From the NCBI GenBank assembly GCA_025360995.1, contig JANYBD010000208.1:1-32060 (forward strand): 32,060 nucleotides of DNA, given 5' to 3'. Under the pieces are notes generated by a model, which was given only the letters and a program-made list of their open reading frames with translations, was not told the DNA's origin and made no database searches. Position 1 is the stretch's first letter. Each line of letters begins with the position of its first letter. The position numbers and the translations under genes were made by a program. Shown piece by piece: positions 1-10,170 of the stretch. This DNA comes from Gemmatimonadota bacterium. GTDB lineage: Bacteria > Gemmatimonadota > Gemmatimonadetes > Gemmatimonadales > Gemmatimonadaceae.

Positions 1-28
1 TGCCCCGAATGCCCGGTCTATAACATCA

Positions 29-58
29 CGCCGATCCGGCTCGAAAGCCGGATCGGCG
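29..58. terminator. Hairpin downstream of secF, probable operon-end terminator
   Basis: CGCCGATCCGGCT-cgaa-AGCCGGATCGGCG, 13-bp perfect stem (TTCG loop on minus strand); no T-tract. Confidence 0.55.
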
Positions 59-104
59 AGATGGGCGTGCGAATCGAGAAAGCGCAGTGGGCTTTCTCCT
101 TTGG

Positions 105-1067
105 TTACGCCGCCTTGGCGGCTCTCATTCCAGTGGCCGAAGGCTTGGAGCCCTTCGGATCGGTCGATCGCGGATATTTGCTTTCGATCCAGAGGAGAAT
201 CGGTGAGGCTACGTAGATGGAGCTGAAGGTACCGGTGATGATGCCGAAGGCCATCACGTAGGCAAAGGGTCGAATCACCGGGCCGGCGAAAAAGAGGAGG
301 GCCAGCGTCGCAGCGAGCGCCGTCGCATGGGTGAGGATAGACCGCGGCAGCGTTTCGTTGACGGCGCGGTTGAGTGTGTCGTAGAGGGCTTCGCGTCGGT
401 TCTTGCGCAGATTCTCGCGCACTCGATCGAAAATAATAATCGTATCGTTTAGCGAATACCCGATCACGGTCAACAGTGCCGCGATAATCGTCAACGAAAT
501 TTCCATGTGCATGATCTTCATGAACGCGATGGTCGTCAGAATATCGTGCGCCGTCGCAATGACGGCGGCGAGACCAAAGCGCCATTCGAACCGCCACGCG
601 AGATAGGCCAGCGTGACGCCGAACGAAATCAGAATGGCGAGGATCGCGCCGCGCCGCAGCTCACTGCCCACCCGCGGACCGACGGCCTCAGTGCTGACAA
701 CACGGAAGCCATCTTTCCCGACGACGCTGGCAACTGCCGCATTGACTTCACGGGACACGACTTCGGCACCGCCGGCCGTGCCCGCATCCTGGGCGCGAAC
801 CGAATAGGTCGTGTCGTCGCCGAACTGTTGGATCTGCGGCTCCTTCACCTTGCCGTTCTCAAGGGCCGTGCGGAGCGCTGCAACATTGGGCGGCTTGTTG
901 AACACCAGTTGCATTGAGGTGCCGCCGGTAAATTCAATGCTGTACTCGAAACCGCCCTTGATGACCAGGGATATCAAGCCGAAGGCAATGAAGAGGACGG
1001 TGAGCACAACGGCCGTGCGCCACCAGCGGATGAAATCGTATTTGGTGTCGTGGAGGATTCGCAGCAT
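105..1067 (-). CDS. secF: Protein translocase subunit SecF
   Basis: 320 aa ORF; N-terminal TM then EFTGGTSMQL, later ISLTIIAALLTVIGYSLNDTIIIFDRVREN typical of SecF; starts inside the SecD stop (TAATG). Confidence 0.96.
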   Translation of the reverse strand: MLRILHDTKYDFIRWWRTAVVLTVLFIAFGLISLVIKGGFEYSIEFTGGTSMQLVFNKPPNVAALRTALENGKVKEPQIQQFGDDTTYSVRAQDAGTAGGAEVVSREVNAAVASVVGKDGFRVVSTEAVGPRVGSELRRGAILAILISFGVTLAYLAWRFEWRFGLAAVIATAHDILTTIAFMKIMHMEISLTIIAALLTVIGYSLNDTIIIFDRVRENLRKNRREALYDTLNRAVNETLPRSILTHATALAATLALLFFAGPVIRPFAYVMAFGIITGTFSSIYVASPILLWIESKYPRSTDPKGSKPSATGMRAAKAA

Positions 1068-2701
1068 TAGATGCTCAACGTCTCAGCCGCGCGATTGCGG
1101 TTGAGCCAGATTAGGAAGAAGGTGCGTACGACGAAGATCGAGGAGACCATCGAGGCCGCGATACCGGCGAGCAGTGTGACCGCGAAGCCCTTCACGGGAC
1201 CCGTGCCATACTGATAGAGCACCACGGCGGTCAATGCCGTCGAAACGTTGGAGTCGACAATCGCGCTCATCGCGTGGCGAAAGCCTTCGTCGATCGCCGT
1301 GCGCACGGACTTGCCATGCACCAGTTCTTCACGAATGCGTTCGAAAATCAGCACGTTCGCATCTACGGCGATACCGATGGAGAGCACAAACCCGGCGAGG
1401 CCAGGCAGCGTCAGCACGGCACCGAACCCGGAGAGCGCGGCCAGCGTGTACAGCAGATACAGCGTGAGGCCACACACGGCGAGTACGCCGGCAAACCGGT
1501 AATAGCCAATCATGATTATTACGACCAGCGCAATGGCAATCACGCCAGCGAGAATGCCTTTGTTGACAGAATCCTGACCAAGGCTTGCTCCGATATTGCG
1601 AATCTCCACAATCTTGAGCGGCACTGGAAGTGCACCGGCCCGGAGAACGATGGCGAGATCCTGAGCCGCGGCGAGCGAACCGCCGCCCATCGTGATCTGT
1701 CCGCGCGACCCGATCGCACTGCGGATGACTGGCGCACTCATGACGCGATCGTCGAGGACGATGGCCATGTAGTCGTTTACGTGTTTGGCAGTTTCGTTCT
1801 TGAATTTACGTCCGCCCTCGTTGCTGAGCTGGAACTCGACTACCACGCCTTCCGTGGGAATTGAATTGGGCTTGGCATCGGTGACCGACTCGCCGGTGAT
1901 GATGGGCCGGGAGTCCAGTACGTACAATGGACGCATTGTCCGGCCACCCGAACTCACCGAGTCAGAACCCCATTTGAGTTGCTTGCCAGGCGGAAGCGCC
2001 GCCTGAATATCGGGATTGGCCAGATAGCTCTCGATCTCGGCCTGATCAGTCGTCGCGACGTAATACATGCCGGGCAACTGTGAAGGCACAACCAGTTTCG
2101 AGAATGGACCGTTCGTTGCCGTCGCACTATCGGCGGCTGCATTCTTTTTTGACGTATCAGCGCCCGGCGTGAACAGCGATTTAATGCCTTGCTTCGCGCT
2201 GTCGCCCCGGACGTCGGGTACGGTCTTGCCCAGTTTCCGTTCTTTGACGATCCCGTCTAGCCGCGGAACGACTTTATCGAGCGCACCTGTTTTGTCTGTG
2301 ATTTGGAATTGCAGGAACGCGGCCTTCTGGACGACGTCGGTCGCCCGCTGCTGGTCGTCAATGCCCGGCAATTCAACAATCAAACGGTTGGAGCCGGTAA
2401 TTTTTTGGACGACGGGCTCGGACACACCGAATTCGTCGATGCGGGTCCGGACGACCTTCAGCGCACGATCAAGCGCGTCGCTCTTATTGGCGACGGCTTG
2501 CTTGGATTCGTCAATCTCGAGCGTCAGATGCATCCCGCCCTGTAAGTCGAGTCCGCGTTTGAGTGGGATGCGCTTGACGGTATCGTACACAAACACGCCG
2601 TTGCGCTTCACTCGTTCGACGGTGGTCCGCGGGAACAGCGTCCAAATGGACGCGAGCACGAGGGCGACAATCGTAATGATTCGGTACTTCAGATTCGACA
2701 T
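1067..2701 (-). CDS. secD: Protein translocase subunit SecD
   Basis: 544 aa; [66 protein letters not shown] motifs of SecD. Confidence 0.96.
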   Translation of the reverse strand: MSNLKYRIITIVALVLASIWTLFPRTTVERVKRNGVFVYDTVKRIPLKRGLDLQGGMHLTLEIDESKQAVANKSDALDRALKVVRTRIDEFGVSEPVVQKITGSNRLIVELPGIDDQQRATDVVQKAAFLQFQITDKTGALDKVVPRLDGIVKERKLGKTVPDVRGDSAKQGIKSLFTPGADTSKKNAAADSATATNGPFSKLVVPSQLPGMYYVATTDQAEIESYLANPDIQAALPPGKQLKWGSDSVSSGGRTMRPLYVLDSRPIITGESVTDAKPNSIPTEGVVVEFQLSNEGGRKFKNETAKHVNDYMAIVLDDRVMSAPVIRSAIGSRGQITMGGGSLAAAQDLAIVLRAGALPVPLKIVEIRNIGASLGQDSVNKGILAGVIAIALVVIIMIGYYRFAGVLAVCGLTLYLLYTLAALSGFGAVLTLPGLAGFVLSIGIAVDANVLIFERIREELVHGKSVRTAIDEGFRHAMSAIVDSNVSTALTAVVLYQYGTGPVKGFAVTLLAGIAASMVSSIFVVRTFFLIWLNRNRAAETLSI

Positions 2702-2749
2702 TCCGAAGCCGGGAAAGTTGATGGTTGATCTGTTTTATCGGAGCCTGAA

Positions 2750-2778
2750 AGAATAGCCGAATGACAGGGCCGGGTCAA
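2750..2778 (-). promoter_or_regulatory. Sigma70-like internal promoter for secDF
   Basis: Minus strand TTGACC (2773-2778) - 17 nt - TATTCT (2750-2755), about 50 nt upstream of the secD ATG. Confidence 0.55.
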
Positions 2779-2810
2779 GCAATCTGCCGCTGTCACAAGG
2801 AGTTGGACCG

Positions 2811-3758
2811 TCATCGCAGTCCGGCCCGGACTCGGCCGATGACGACCCTGGCGACGGCTTCGTCGGTCGCGAGTTGCTGCATCAATGCTGCGGCATCGGC
2901 AAACTTTCGCGTCTCCCGCAACCGACCGATGAAATCGATGCGCACTCGACTGCCGTACCAGTCACCGTCTGCGTCGAACACATGCGCCTCAATCGTTGTG
3001 GCCATTTCTCCGAACGTCGGGCGCGGCCCCAGGTTCAGCATGCCATCGAAGGTGCCTGAAGGCGTATGCGCGCGAATGGCGTACACACCTTCAGGTGGCA
3101 ACAGTTTCCGTGGCGATGGTGACGCGATATTCAGCGTGCGAAATCCGAGTAGTCGGCCTCGCCCGGCGCCGCGGACGACCACACCACTCATCGAATAGTT
3201 ACGGGCAAGGCCGTCGGCAGCGCGCGCCAAATCGCCGCCCGCAACGGCTCGGCGAACGGCCGTTGACGAAATCGGGCGGCCATCGCTGCCAGCAACCGGC
3301 GGCACGACCGTCACGTGAAATCCGCGCTCGGCGCCGAGCGTCTTGAGGACGTCCGCGTCACCCGTGCGACCGCGGCCGAATCCGTGATCGTATCCCACCA
3401 ACAACTCGGTCATTCCAAAGCGGCGCCGCAACACTTCGTCCACAAACTGCGGGGCGTCATATGCGGCGAGGGTCCGCGTGAACGGAACCACAACCGTATA
3501 GTCGAGTCCGCTTTCCACCAGTGCTTCGGTTTTTTCGTCGCCGGTGGTCAAGAGCAGGGGCGACGCAGCCGGATTCACCACGTCAAGCGGATGGGGAGCG
3601 AAGGTGACCAGTACGCTCCGAAAACCGGTTTCGCGGGCCCGCACCGCAAGGCGGTCCAGCACCAAACGATGACCACGGTGCACACCATCGAAACTACCGA
3701 CCGTGAGCACAGTGCCCCTGGTGTCCGGTGGCAGCCCACTGTCATAACCGGCGTTCAC
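2811..3758 (-). CDS. ribF: Bifunctional riboflavin kinase/FAD synthetase
   Basis: 315 aa; VGSFDGVHRGHR, SSTAVRRAVAGGD, and kinase-domain G-x-LLGFRTLNI/PPEGVYAIRA motifs; ATGA overlap with truB. Confidence 0.93.
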   Translation of the reverse strand: MNAGYDSGLPPDTRGTVLTVGSFDGVHRGHRLVLDRLAVRARETGFRSVLVTFAPHPLDVVNPAASPLLLTTGDEKTEALVESGLDYTVVVPFTRTLAAYDAPQFVDEVLRRRFGMTELLVGYDHGFGRGRTGDADVLKTLGAERGFHVTVVPPVAGSDGRPISSTAVRRAVAGGDLARAADGLARNYSMSGVVVRGAGRGRLLGFRTLNIASPSPRKLLPPEGVYAIRAHTPSGTFDGMLNLGPRPTFGEMATTIEAHVFDADGDWYGSRVRIDFIGRLRETRKFADAAALMQQLATDEAVARVVIGRVRAGLR

Positions 3759-4696
3759 TTTGGCGGCACCTCACGCATCACGACACGCGGCTGCCATCGG
3801 TCGCCGAGCTCCGACGCACGCCGCTCGGCAAACGCGATGAGCGCACCGGGCAATGATTTGTCAACGAGCGCCGCGAATTGGCCTGGCTCGCGCGCCTCCA
3901 CATCAATCCCGCGAGTGACTAGCGCAATTTCGTCATCCGTGACGGTCTGCTGCAGATAGCCACTCAGCGCCGCCAACGGCGGTGCCAAAACGGCGCGCTT
4001 TTCCCGCAGATCTTCGAGGGTAGCGGCTCCGATGACGGAAAAAATCCCGGCTTGCGTCCGCCGAAGCGCGATGAGATGCGCCGCACTTCCGACGGCGACC
4101 GCGAGATCACGGGCCAATGCGCGGACGTATGTCCCGCCACCGCACGAGACATACAGGCGGCACGCGGTCACGGCGTCTGCTGTGCCTTCAAAATCATAGA
4201 GGCGCAGCTCGTGAATCGTAATTCGCACTGGAGCCAGCTCGACCGCGATGCCTTTGCGCGCGAGATCGTAGGCGCGTTGGCCGTCTATACGTTTCGCCGA
4301 ATACGACGATGGAACCTGGTCGATCTCGCCGATAAACGACGGTAGCACGGCTTCCAGGGCGGCGCGCGAAGGTAGTGGCGCACTCCGGACCGCCGTTCCC
4401 TGCAAATCGTCGGTGTCGGTCTCGGCGCCAAATTGTAGCTGCGCTTCGTATCGCTTGGGATCGTCGTGCACGTACTGGATTAGGCGCGTCGCGCGCCCGG
4501 CAAACAGCACGAGCAGGCCGGTGGCGAAAGGGTCCAGTGTGCCGCCATGCCCGATGCGTTTTTCTGAGAATGATCGTCGCGCCAACGCGACGACGTCATG
4601 TGACGAAACGCCGGCCGGTTTGTCGACGAGCAGGACGCCGTCAGCGCCCGTCGTCGTCGGTGGTATCGGGTGCGTGTGTTTCTTCCGGCCCGGCAT
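3755..4696 (-). CDS. truB: tRNA pseudouridine(55) synthase TruB
   Basis: DGVLLVDKPAGVSSHDVV, KRIGHGGTLDPFATGLL, YSAKRIDGQRAYDLAR, GTYVRALARDL; start taken at the ATG at 4696 (MPGRKK...), not the longer ORF start at 4804. Confidence 0.93.
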   Translation of the reverse strand: MPGRKKHTHPIPPTTTGADGVLLVDKPAGVSSHDVVALARRSFSEKRIGHGGTLDPFATGLLVLFAGRATRLIQYVHDDPKRYEAQLQFGAETDTDDLQGTAVRSAPLPSRAALEAVLPSFIGEIDQVPSSYSAKRIDGQRAYDLARKGIAVELAPVRITIHELRLYDFEGTADAVTACRLYVSCGGGTYVRALARDLAVAVGSAAHLIALRRTQAGIFSVIGAATLEDLREKRAVLAPPLAALSGYLQQTVTDDEIALVTRGIDVEAREPGQFAALVDKSLPGALIAFAERRASELGDRWQPRVVMREVPPK

Positions 4697-5057
4697 CGGT
4701 CGCCGGGCGGAGCCCGCTGAGCAAAGTTTCAATACGCGCCGCGCGAGCGATACTTTCGTCTTGCTTGAAATTAATATGCGGCGCGACGCGCAACTTGAGG
4801 GCACGCCCCACGCGGCCGCGAAGGCCGAGTGCGACGCTTTGCAATCCGGTCATAGTGCGCTCACGCTCTTCGTCGGTGGTGCCGTAAATGCTGACATAGA
4901 TGATGGCCGCACCCAAGTCGCGCGTCATCTCGACTGCTGTAACCGTGACGAGCCCTACGACGCGCGGATCCTTCACACCCGTGGCAAGAAATGCGGCGAC
5001 TTCTTCGCGGACCGCCTCGGCGACGCGATCAGGACGACGGGTATCGCGCTGCGGCAT
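4641..5057 (-). CDS. rbfA: 30S ribosome-binding factor RbfA
   Basis: 138 aa; RPDRVAEAVREEVAAFLATGVKDPRV, VTVTAVEMTRDLGAAIIYVSIYG, APHINFKQDESI; between infB and truB. Confidence 0.93.
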   Translation of the reverse strand: MPQRDTRRPDRVAEAVREEVAAFLATGVKDPRVVGLVTVTAVEMTRDLGAAIIYVSIYGTTDEERERTMTGLQSVALGLRGRVGRALKLRVAPHINFKQDESIARAARIETLLSGLRPATDAGPEETHAPDTTDDDGR

Positions 5058-5063
5058 GACGAA

Positions 5064-7823
5064 TTATGTCGCCGCAGGTGAGTCGAGCGTGCGCGCTACG
5101 GATTCGCGACGGTAACATTCGAACATGTCGCCGACTTTGACATCGTTGAAATTTTCAATGCCGATGCCGCACTCGAACCCGTCCTTGACTTCTTTCACAT
5201 CATCCTTGAAACGGCGCAGCGAACCGATCGTGCCATCGTACACTTCCGCACCATCGCGAATCACCCGGACGCGGCCCTGACGGGTCATGATACCGCTGCG
5301 CACAATGCAACCGGCAATCGTGCCAATCTTCGATACCTTGAACGTCTCGCGCACTTCGGCCTCGCCGGATATGATTTCTTTTTCATCCGGGCGGAGCATG
5401 CCCTCGAGCGCCGCGCGCACATCCGCGACCGCTTCATAAATAATTTTATACAACTTGATGTCCACGCCTTCACGTTCGGCCGCCGAGCGAGCCTTATTGT
5501 CTGGGCGCACATGGAAGCCAATGATGATCGCGCCGGCCGCCTTGGCGAGCAGGATATCGCCCTCGGTTACCGCGCCAACGCCACGTTGAATCACTTCAAC
5601 CTGTACCTCGGCGTTCGACAGGTGTGAGAGTGCATCGGCCAGCGCTTCGGCCGGACCACCTTGATCAGCCTTGATGAGCAACTTGAGCGTGCGCTTCTCG
5701 CCAGCCGCGGCATGCGCCATAAAATCTTCAAGTGACACCGCGCCTTTGCTGGTGCGGCGACTCTTCGCTTCGCGGTCGAGGCGTTCGCGGCGTTGCGCAA
5801 TGTCACGCGCTTCGGCGGAATCTTCAACGACGAGAAACTGATCGCCGGCCATCGGGACGCCAACCATGCCGAGCACCTGCACCGGAATCGCCGGGCCGGC
5901 CGATTTGACCGGCTTGCCGCGTTCGTCGAGCAACGCGCGCACGCGACCGGAGAACAGGCCACAGATGAAATCATCTCCGACGTGGAGTGTCCCGTTCTGT
6001 ACGAGAATCGTAGCCACCGGGCCTTTGCCGGCGTCGAGCTGAGCTTCGACGACGGAACCTGCGGCACGGCGATCCGGATTCGCTTTGAGGTCGAGAATTT
6101 CGGCTTGCAGCAGAATCTGATCGATCAGCGTGTTGACATTCGTGCCCTTCTTCGCGGAGATCTCGGAATGCAAGACCTGGCCGCCGAACTCTTCGAGCAC
6201 CACACCGTAGTTCAGCAACTCCTGCTTCACTTTCATCACGTTCGCTGAGGGCAGGTCAATTTTATTGATGGCGACGATAATCGGCACGCCGGCATTCTTG
6301 GCATGCGAGATTGCTTCGATGGTTTGCGGCATGATCGAGTCGTCGGCCGCGACGACTAGTACAACGATGTCCGTGACTTGGGCGCCACGCGCACGCATGG
6401 CCGTGAACGCTTCATGGCCCGGCGTATCGAGGAACGTGACCATCTTCCCGCCCGGCGTGGTGACATGGTACGCGCCGATGTGCTGGGTGATGCCACCGGC
6501 TTCGCCGGCCACAACGTTTGCTTTGCGGATGAAGTCGAGCAACGACGTCTTGCCGTGATCGACGTGACCCATGATCGTGACGACCGATGGGCGCGACTTG
6601 AGCGTCTCCGGCGCGTCCTTTTCGACCTCGGTGGGAGCGGCAGCATACTCTTCTTCGCGCTGCGCGGCAAAACCGAATTCGCTGGCGATCAATTCGATCT
6701 GGTCAAAATCGAGACGCTGGTTGATCGTGACCATCAACCCGAGATTTTTGAATGCGAACGAGACAATCTGCGTGGCCGGAATCTTCAGGATGTCGGCCAG
6801 TTCGCTCACGGTAATGAATTCGTTGACGCGGACAAGTTTTTTCTCGCGCTCCGCCATCTCGGCGCGTTGCGCCTCGAGTTCTTCGCGCGAGCCGTCGTCA
6901 CGCATGCCGCGACGTTTCGGGCCAGGCCCGCCCATCTGGCGCATGGTGCGCGAGATGTTCGCCGACACGGCTTCTTGATCGACCTGACCGCGCTTGCCCT
7001 TCTTGCGACGCGGGCCGGAGCTCGGCGCACCAGTGCCAACACTGCTGCCCATGTTCGGCCGACGATCGTCACGCCGTGACACACCGCCGCCACTCCCACT
7101 GCCTGGCGTGGCCGAAGCCACTGGACGCGGCGGGAACGGCAAGTTGCTGCCGGGCGAACCGCCCGGGCGTTGACGCGGCGCGGCCGGGACTACGGATCGC
7201 GGACGCGGACGATCGGCGTAACTGGGCTCGGACGAGTAGGTCGTCATCTGCACCGGCGGCGCGACGGGCGCAGCCGGCGGAGCGGGTGGCGGCGTCGGGC
7301 GTGCCGGCACGGACTCGGCGACCGGTTTCGGCGCGGCTTCGATTACTGGCTCTTGTGGGCGCCTAGCGACTGGCGCTTCTACGACGGGTTCAGACGGTGC
7401 TGCAACGACCGGAACAATCGGAGCGATGGATTCTTCGACCACTGGCGGCAAGTCGATCTTACGCCGACGGGTGGTGGTTTTCGCTTCCGGTTCGGGCGCA
7501 GGCGCCGGTTCCGGCTCGGCCTTGCCCTTGGCCTTGCTCTTGGAGCTCTTCGGCTTTGCTGATGCCGCCGACGTTTCCTCGATGACGGCATCGGATGCCG
7601 CAGAGGTACGCCGACGTCGCGCCGGTGCAGCCGCCGCAGTCGACTTCGCAACCCGGGCGCGCTTCTCGCGCTCCCAACGCGCGCGGGCGCGGGCGATCTG
7701 GTCGTCGGTGAGTTGGCTCAAGTGACTGCGGACGACGACGTCGAGCGCCCGAAGCATAGTGATCACTTCGTCGCTTGGAATACCGAATTCGGCCGCTAAA
7801 TCGTGAACCCGAAGCTTGGTCAA
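5064..7823 (-). CDS. infB: Translation initiation factor IF-2
   Basis: 919 aa; [41 protein letters not shown]; long Ala/Pro/Lys-rich disordered N-terminus; apparent TTG start. Confidence 0.97.
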   Translation of the reverse strand: MTKLRVHDLAAEFGIPSDEVITMLRALDVVVRSHLSQLTDDQIARARARWEREKRARVAKSTAAAAPARRRRTSAASDAVIEETSAASAKPKSSKSKAKGKAEPEPAPAPEPEAKTTTRRRKIDLPPVVEESIAPIVPVVAAPSEPVVEAPVARRPQEPVIEAAPKPVAESVPARPTPPPAPPAAPVAPPVQMTTYSSEPSYADRPRPRSVVPAAPRQRPGGSPGSNLPFPPRPVASATPGSGSGGGVSRRDDRRPNMGSSVGTGAPSSGPRRKKGKRGQVDQEAVSANISRTMRQMGGPGPKRRGMRDDGSREELEAQRAEMAEREKKLVRVNEFITVSELADILKIPATQIVSFAFKNLGLMVTINQRLDFDQIELIASEFGFAAQREEEYAAAPTEVEKDAPETLKSRPSVVTIMGHVDHGKTSLLDFIRKANVVAGEAGGITQHIGAYHVTTPGGKMVTFLDTPGHEAFTAMRARGAQVTDIVVLVVAADDSIMPQTIEAISHAKNAGVPIIVAINKIDLPSANVMKVKQELLNYGVVLEEFGGQVLHSEISAKKGTNVNTLIDQILLQAEILDLKANPDRRAAGSVVEAQLDAGKGPVATILVQNGTLHVGDDFICGLFSGRVRALLDERGKPVKSAGPAIPVQVLGMVGVPMAGDQFLVVEDSAEARDIAQRRERLDREAKSRRTSKGAVSLEDFMAHAAAGEKRTLKLLIKADQGGPAEALADALSHLSNAEVQVEVIQRGVGAVTEGDILLAKAAGAIIIGFHVRPDNKARSAAEREGVDIKLYKIIYEAVADVRAALEGMLRPDEKEIISGEAEVRETFKVSKIGTIAGCIVRSGIMTRQGRVRVIRDGAEVYDGTIGSLRRFKDDVKEVKDGFECGIGIENFNDVKVGDMFECYRRESVARTLDSPAAT

Positions 7824-7847
7824 AACGTTTTCCCCTTTGCGTTCTTA

Positions 7848-7879
7848 TTTTTCTCTTTTTCTCTTTTGCTCTTTTGCTC
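7848..7879. repeat. 8-bp tandem repeat, four copies
   Basis: TTTTTCTC TTTTTCTC TTTTGCTC TTTTGCTC between ylxQ stop (7880) and infB start (7823). Confidence 0.9.
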
Positions 7880-8212
7880 TTACGCGCGCACCACTGATGC
7901 ATCGAGAATGCTGCACATCCCTTTCGCCAAATGCGCGTCGACGATGCCAATCACCGTCGTCGCTTCCCGATTTACTGCACCGCCCAACGTCGCAGCGGAC
8001 TGAACGTCAATCGTTCGCACTTTCTTGGCTTCCAGCAACGGCACGATCTTGTTCAAACTGTTCTTCGATGCGTCAACAGCCACAAAGGCAAGCAACAGTG
8101 TTCCCTTGCCCGCAGCCTCACGTACCCGATCCACTCCCACGACCACCAACCGTCCACGCAACCCAATGCCGATCAATCCGAGGAGGCGTTGCTCGACGGC
8201 GGCGGCAATCAC
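7880..8212 (-). CDS. L7Ae/YlxQ-family ribosomal protein-like
   Basis: 110 aa small protein with L7Ae-like pattern (RLLGLIGIGLRGRLVVVG...LLLAFVAVDASKNS...); GTGA overlap with nusA; nusA-ylxQ-infB context. Confidence 0.75.
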   Translation of the reverse strand: MIAAAVEQRLLGLIGIGLRGRLVVVGVDRVREAAGKGTLLLAFVAVDASKNSLNKIVPLLEAKKVRTIDVQSAATLGGAVNREATTVIGIVDAHLAKGMCSILDASVVRA

Positions 8213-9582
8213 TTGACGTCTGACGCAGCCGGACTATCGTTTTTGCCGACATCTGCGGGCAGCACGTCGGCGGCCGCGTCATTGCCATCGTCCGTCAATT
8301 CGTCGATTAATTTCATGATGCGATCGGCTTCTTCCGGCGCGATGCCGGGGAGCTTGAGGAAATCCTCGCGCTCCAAGTCGATGATGTCGTTCAACGTCTT
8401 GTAACCGCCAGACTCGAGCACCGCGACCGTTCCCGGCGGCAGCCCTTCGATGTCGGACAGTCTGACATCGGCCGCTTCGTCCGCTTCCGGCTCTTCCGGC
8501 AATGGCGCAAAAAGCGGAACGTCGCCGCCTCGTTCGAGCCACTCACGGCTCGAATACAAGTCGATTTTCCATTCCGTGATTTCCGACGCCAGCCGCACGT
8601 TCTGTCCGTTGCGGCCGATCGCCAGCGAGAGCTGGTCTTCGTCCACGACGGCCTGAATCGTTTTCGTTGCCGCATCGCTGAAGACGCGGGCAACTTTCGC
8701 CGGTGCGAGCGCAAGCTTCGCGAATCGCTCCGGATCACTCGACCACGGAACAATGTCAATGCGCTCACCGCCAAGCTCCTGAACGACCGCCTGCACGCGT
8801 GAACCCTTAAGTCCAACGCAGGCGCCTACTGGATCGATCGAATCGTCCTTGGAAATCACGGCAATCTTGGTGCGACTGCCGACTTCACGGCTCGACGCCT
8901 TGATCTCGACGATACCCTGCTGAATCTCCGGCACCTCGAGTTTGAACAGTGCCTTGACGAACATTGCGTCGCCGCGTGAAAGCACGAGGCGAGGGCCTTT
9001 TGGCGTCTCTTCGATTTTCTTGAGCACGGCGCGAATCGGCTCGCCCTGCTTGTAATCTTCGCGGTGATTCTGCTCGCGATACGGAATGATTGCTTCGGCT
9101 TCGCGGAACTTATTGAGCATCACGACAATCTTGCCGCGTTCGATCTGCTGAATTTCGCCAGAGAGCAGATCGCCCACGCGCGAGTTGAACTCGTCACGGA
9201 TTTTTGTGCGTTCGCCTTCGCGGACGCGCTGAATGATGCGCTGTTTCGCTGCCTGCACGGCGGACCGCCCAAACTCGGCGAAGTCGACCGGGATTTCCAT
9301 AACGTCGCCGATCTGATAATCGGGATCTTCGAACCGCGCTTCTTCGAGCGTGATGTCGCGCGCCGGATCTTCGACCGTCTCGACGACATTCTTGAGCAGG
9401 ACAATGCGGATCTCGCCTTTGTCTTCGTCAATGTCGACTTCGGCCTGCACGGTGGGGCCGTGCTTCTTGGTCACGGCGGCGTGAATGCCGTCTTGGAGTA
9501 GTTCGCGCAATTCACTACGCTCGATCTGTTTGAGCGTCGAGAGTTCGCGAATCGCGGTGAGAATTTCAGCCGAACCAGCCAT
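8209..9582 (-). CDS. nusA: Transcription termination/antitermination protein NusA
   Basis: 457 aa; S1 domain, RTKIAVISKDDSIDPVGACVGLKGSRVQAVVQELGGERIDIVPW, LAIGRNGQNVRLASEITEWKIDL KH-domain signatures. Confidence 0.97.
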   Translation of the reverse strand: MAGSAEILTAIRELSTLKQIERSELRELLQDGIHAAVTKKHGPTVQAEVDIDEDKGEIRIVLLKNVVETVEDPARDITLEEARFEDPDYQIGDVMEIPVDFAEFGRSAVQAAKQRIIQRVREGERTKIRDEFNSRVGDLLSGEIQQIERGKIVVMLNKFREAEAIIPYREQNHREDYKQGEPIRAVLKKIEETPKGPRLVLSRGDAMFVKALFKLEVPEIQQGIVEIKASSREVGSRTKIAVISKDDSIDPVGACVGLKGSRVQAVVQELGGERIDIVPWSSDPERFAKLALAPAKVARVFSDAATKTIQAVVDEDQLSLAIGRNGQNVRLASEITEWKIDLYSSREWLERGGDVPLFAPLPEEPEADEAADVRLSDIEGLPPGTVAVLESGGYKTLNDIIDLEREDFLKLPGIAPEEADRIMKLIDELTDDGNDAAADVLPADVGKNDSPAASDVK

Positions 9583-9591
9583 CAGAAACTC

Positions 9592-10068
9592 CTACGGTTT
9601 CCAGTGGAACGCGAGGCGGGCTTCCGAGATATCCGCCAGCGCCAAATGGTGCTCATTTCCTTTTACATCGCGCAGCACAACTCGCTCATCTGCGCCCTCT
9701 CCCTGCACCGACACAATTTCCAAATCTGCCCTACCGCCAAGCATCGCAAGCTCCGTACTCGTGACCGTCGCTCGACGACCGACAAACCGCCGCCACTCGG
9801 CGAACGTGCGCAGTGGGCGCTCCATTCCCGGAGAGGACACTTCCAGCACGTATCGACCGTCAATCACGCCAGGCAGTTGATCGAGTTTTGCTTCGATCGC
9901 CCGAGAGGCCTTCTCACAATCGCCGACTTGCACTTTCTCAAGGTCTGTGCGATCGATGCGAACGTCGAGGACAGGGCGACTTTTGCTTCCCCCAACCCGC
10001 AGTTCGACCAACTCGTATCCGAGAGGTTCAAGTTCAGCAACCACAATCGGTTCCAGTGCTTGCTTCAC
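9592..10068 (-). CDS. rimP: Ribosome maturation factor RimP
   Basis: VKQALEPIVVAELEPLGYELVELRVGG...RPVLDVRIDR, VSSPGMERPL motif. GTG at 10068 preferred because the upstream extension in the ORF track runs through a terminator-like hairpin and is not RimP-like. Confidence 0.88.
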   Translation of the reverse strand: MKQALEPIVVAELEPLGYELVELRVGGSKSRPVLDVRIDRTDLEKVQVGDCEKASRAIEAKLDQLPGVIDGRYVLEVSSPGMERPLRTFAEWRRFVGRRATVTSTELAMLGGRADLEIVSVQGEGADERVVLRDVKGNEHHLALADISEARLAFHWKP

Positions 10069-10103
10069 GTTAGTTCTCAGCCTTGAACAAAGACAAACAC
10101 AGA

Positions 10104-10134
10104 CAAAAAAATGTGGGGAGACCTTCCCCCACAT
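10104..10134 (-). terminator. Intrinsic-terminator-like hairpin in the rimP leader (candidate attenuator)
   Basis: Minus strand: ATGTGGGG-gaaggtct-CCCCACAT followed by TTTTTTTG. 8-bp core stem (10111-10118 with 10127-10134), T-tract across 10105-10111. Confidence 0.7.
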
Positions 10135-10170
10135 CGCGGCTGGCGACCTCAAACTTCGCTCAGACTCCTA

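Noticed and set aside
29-58. Possible tRNA T-arm-like sequence (GGCTCGAAAGCC)
   Set aside because: No acceptor, D- or anticodon arm pairing nearby; fits a simple hairpin.
1274-1864. 196 aa plus-strand ORF opposite secD
   Set aside because: Antisense to a clear SecD; composition typical of mirror-frame ORFs in high-GC coding DNA.
2067-2756. 229 aa plus-strand ORF opposite secD
   Set aside because: Shadow ORF; no recognisable domain and fully covers the secD 5' half.
6378-7079. 233 aa plus-strand ORF opposite infB
   Set aside because: Antisense shadow of the IF-2 GTPase/N-terminal region.
7100-7700. Low-complexity Ala/Pro-rich coding stretch in infB
   Set aside because: Ordinary feature of long IF-2 N-terminal regions in GC-rich bacteria.
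10069-10152. 28-codon N-terminal extension of RimP
   Set aside because: Would encode SPHFFVCVCLCS across a terminator stem and T-tract; not RimP-like. Retained as a caveat to the attenuator finding.
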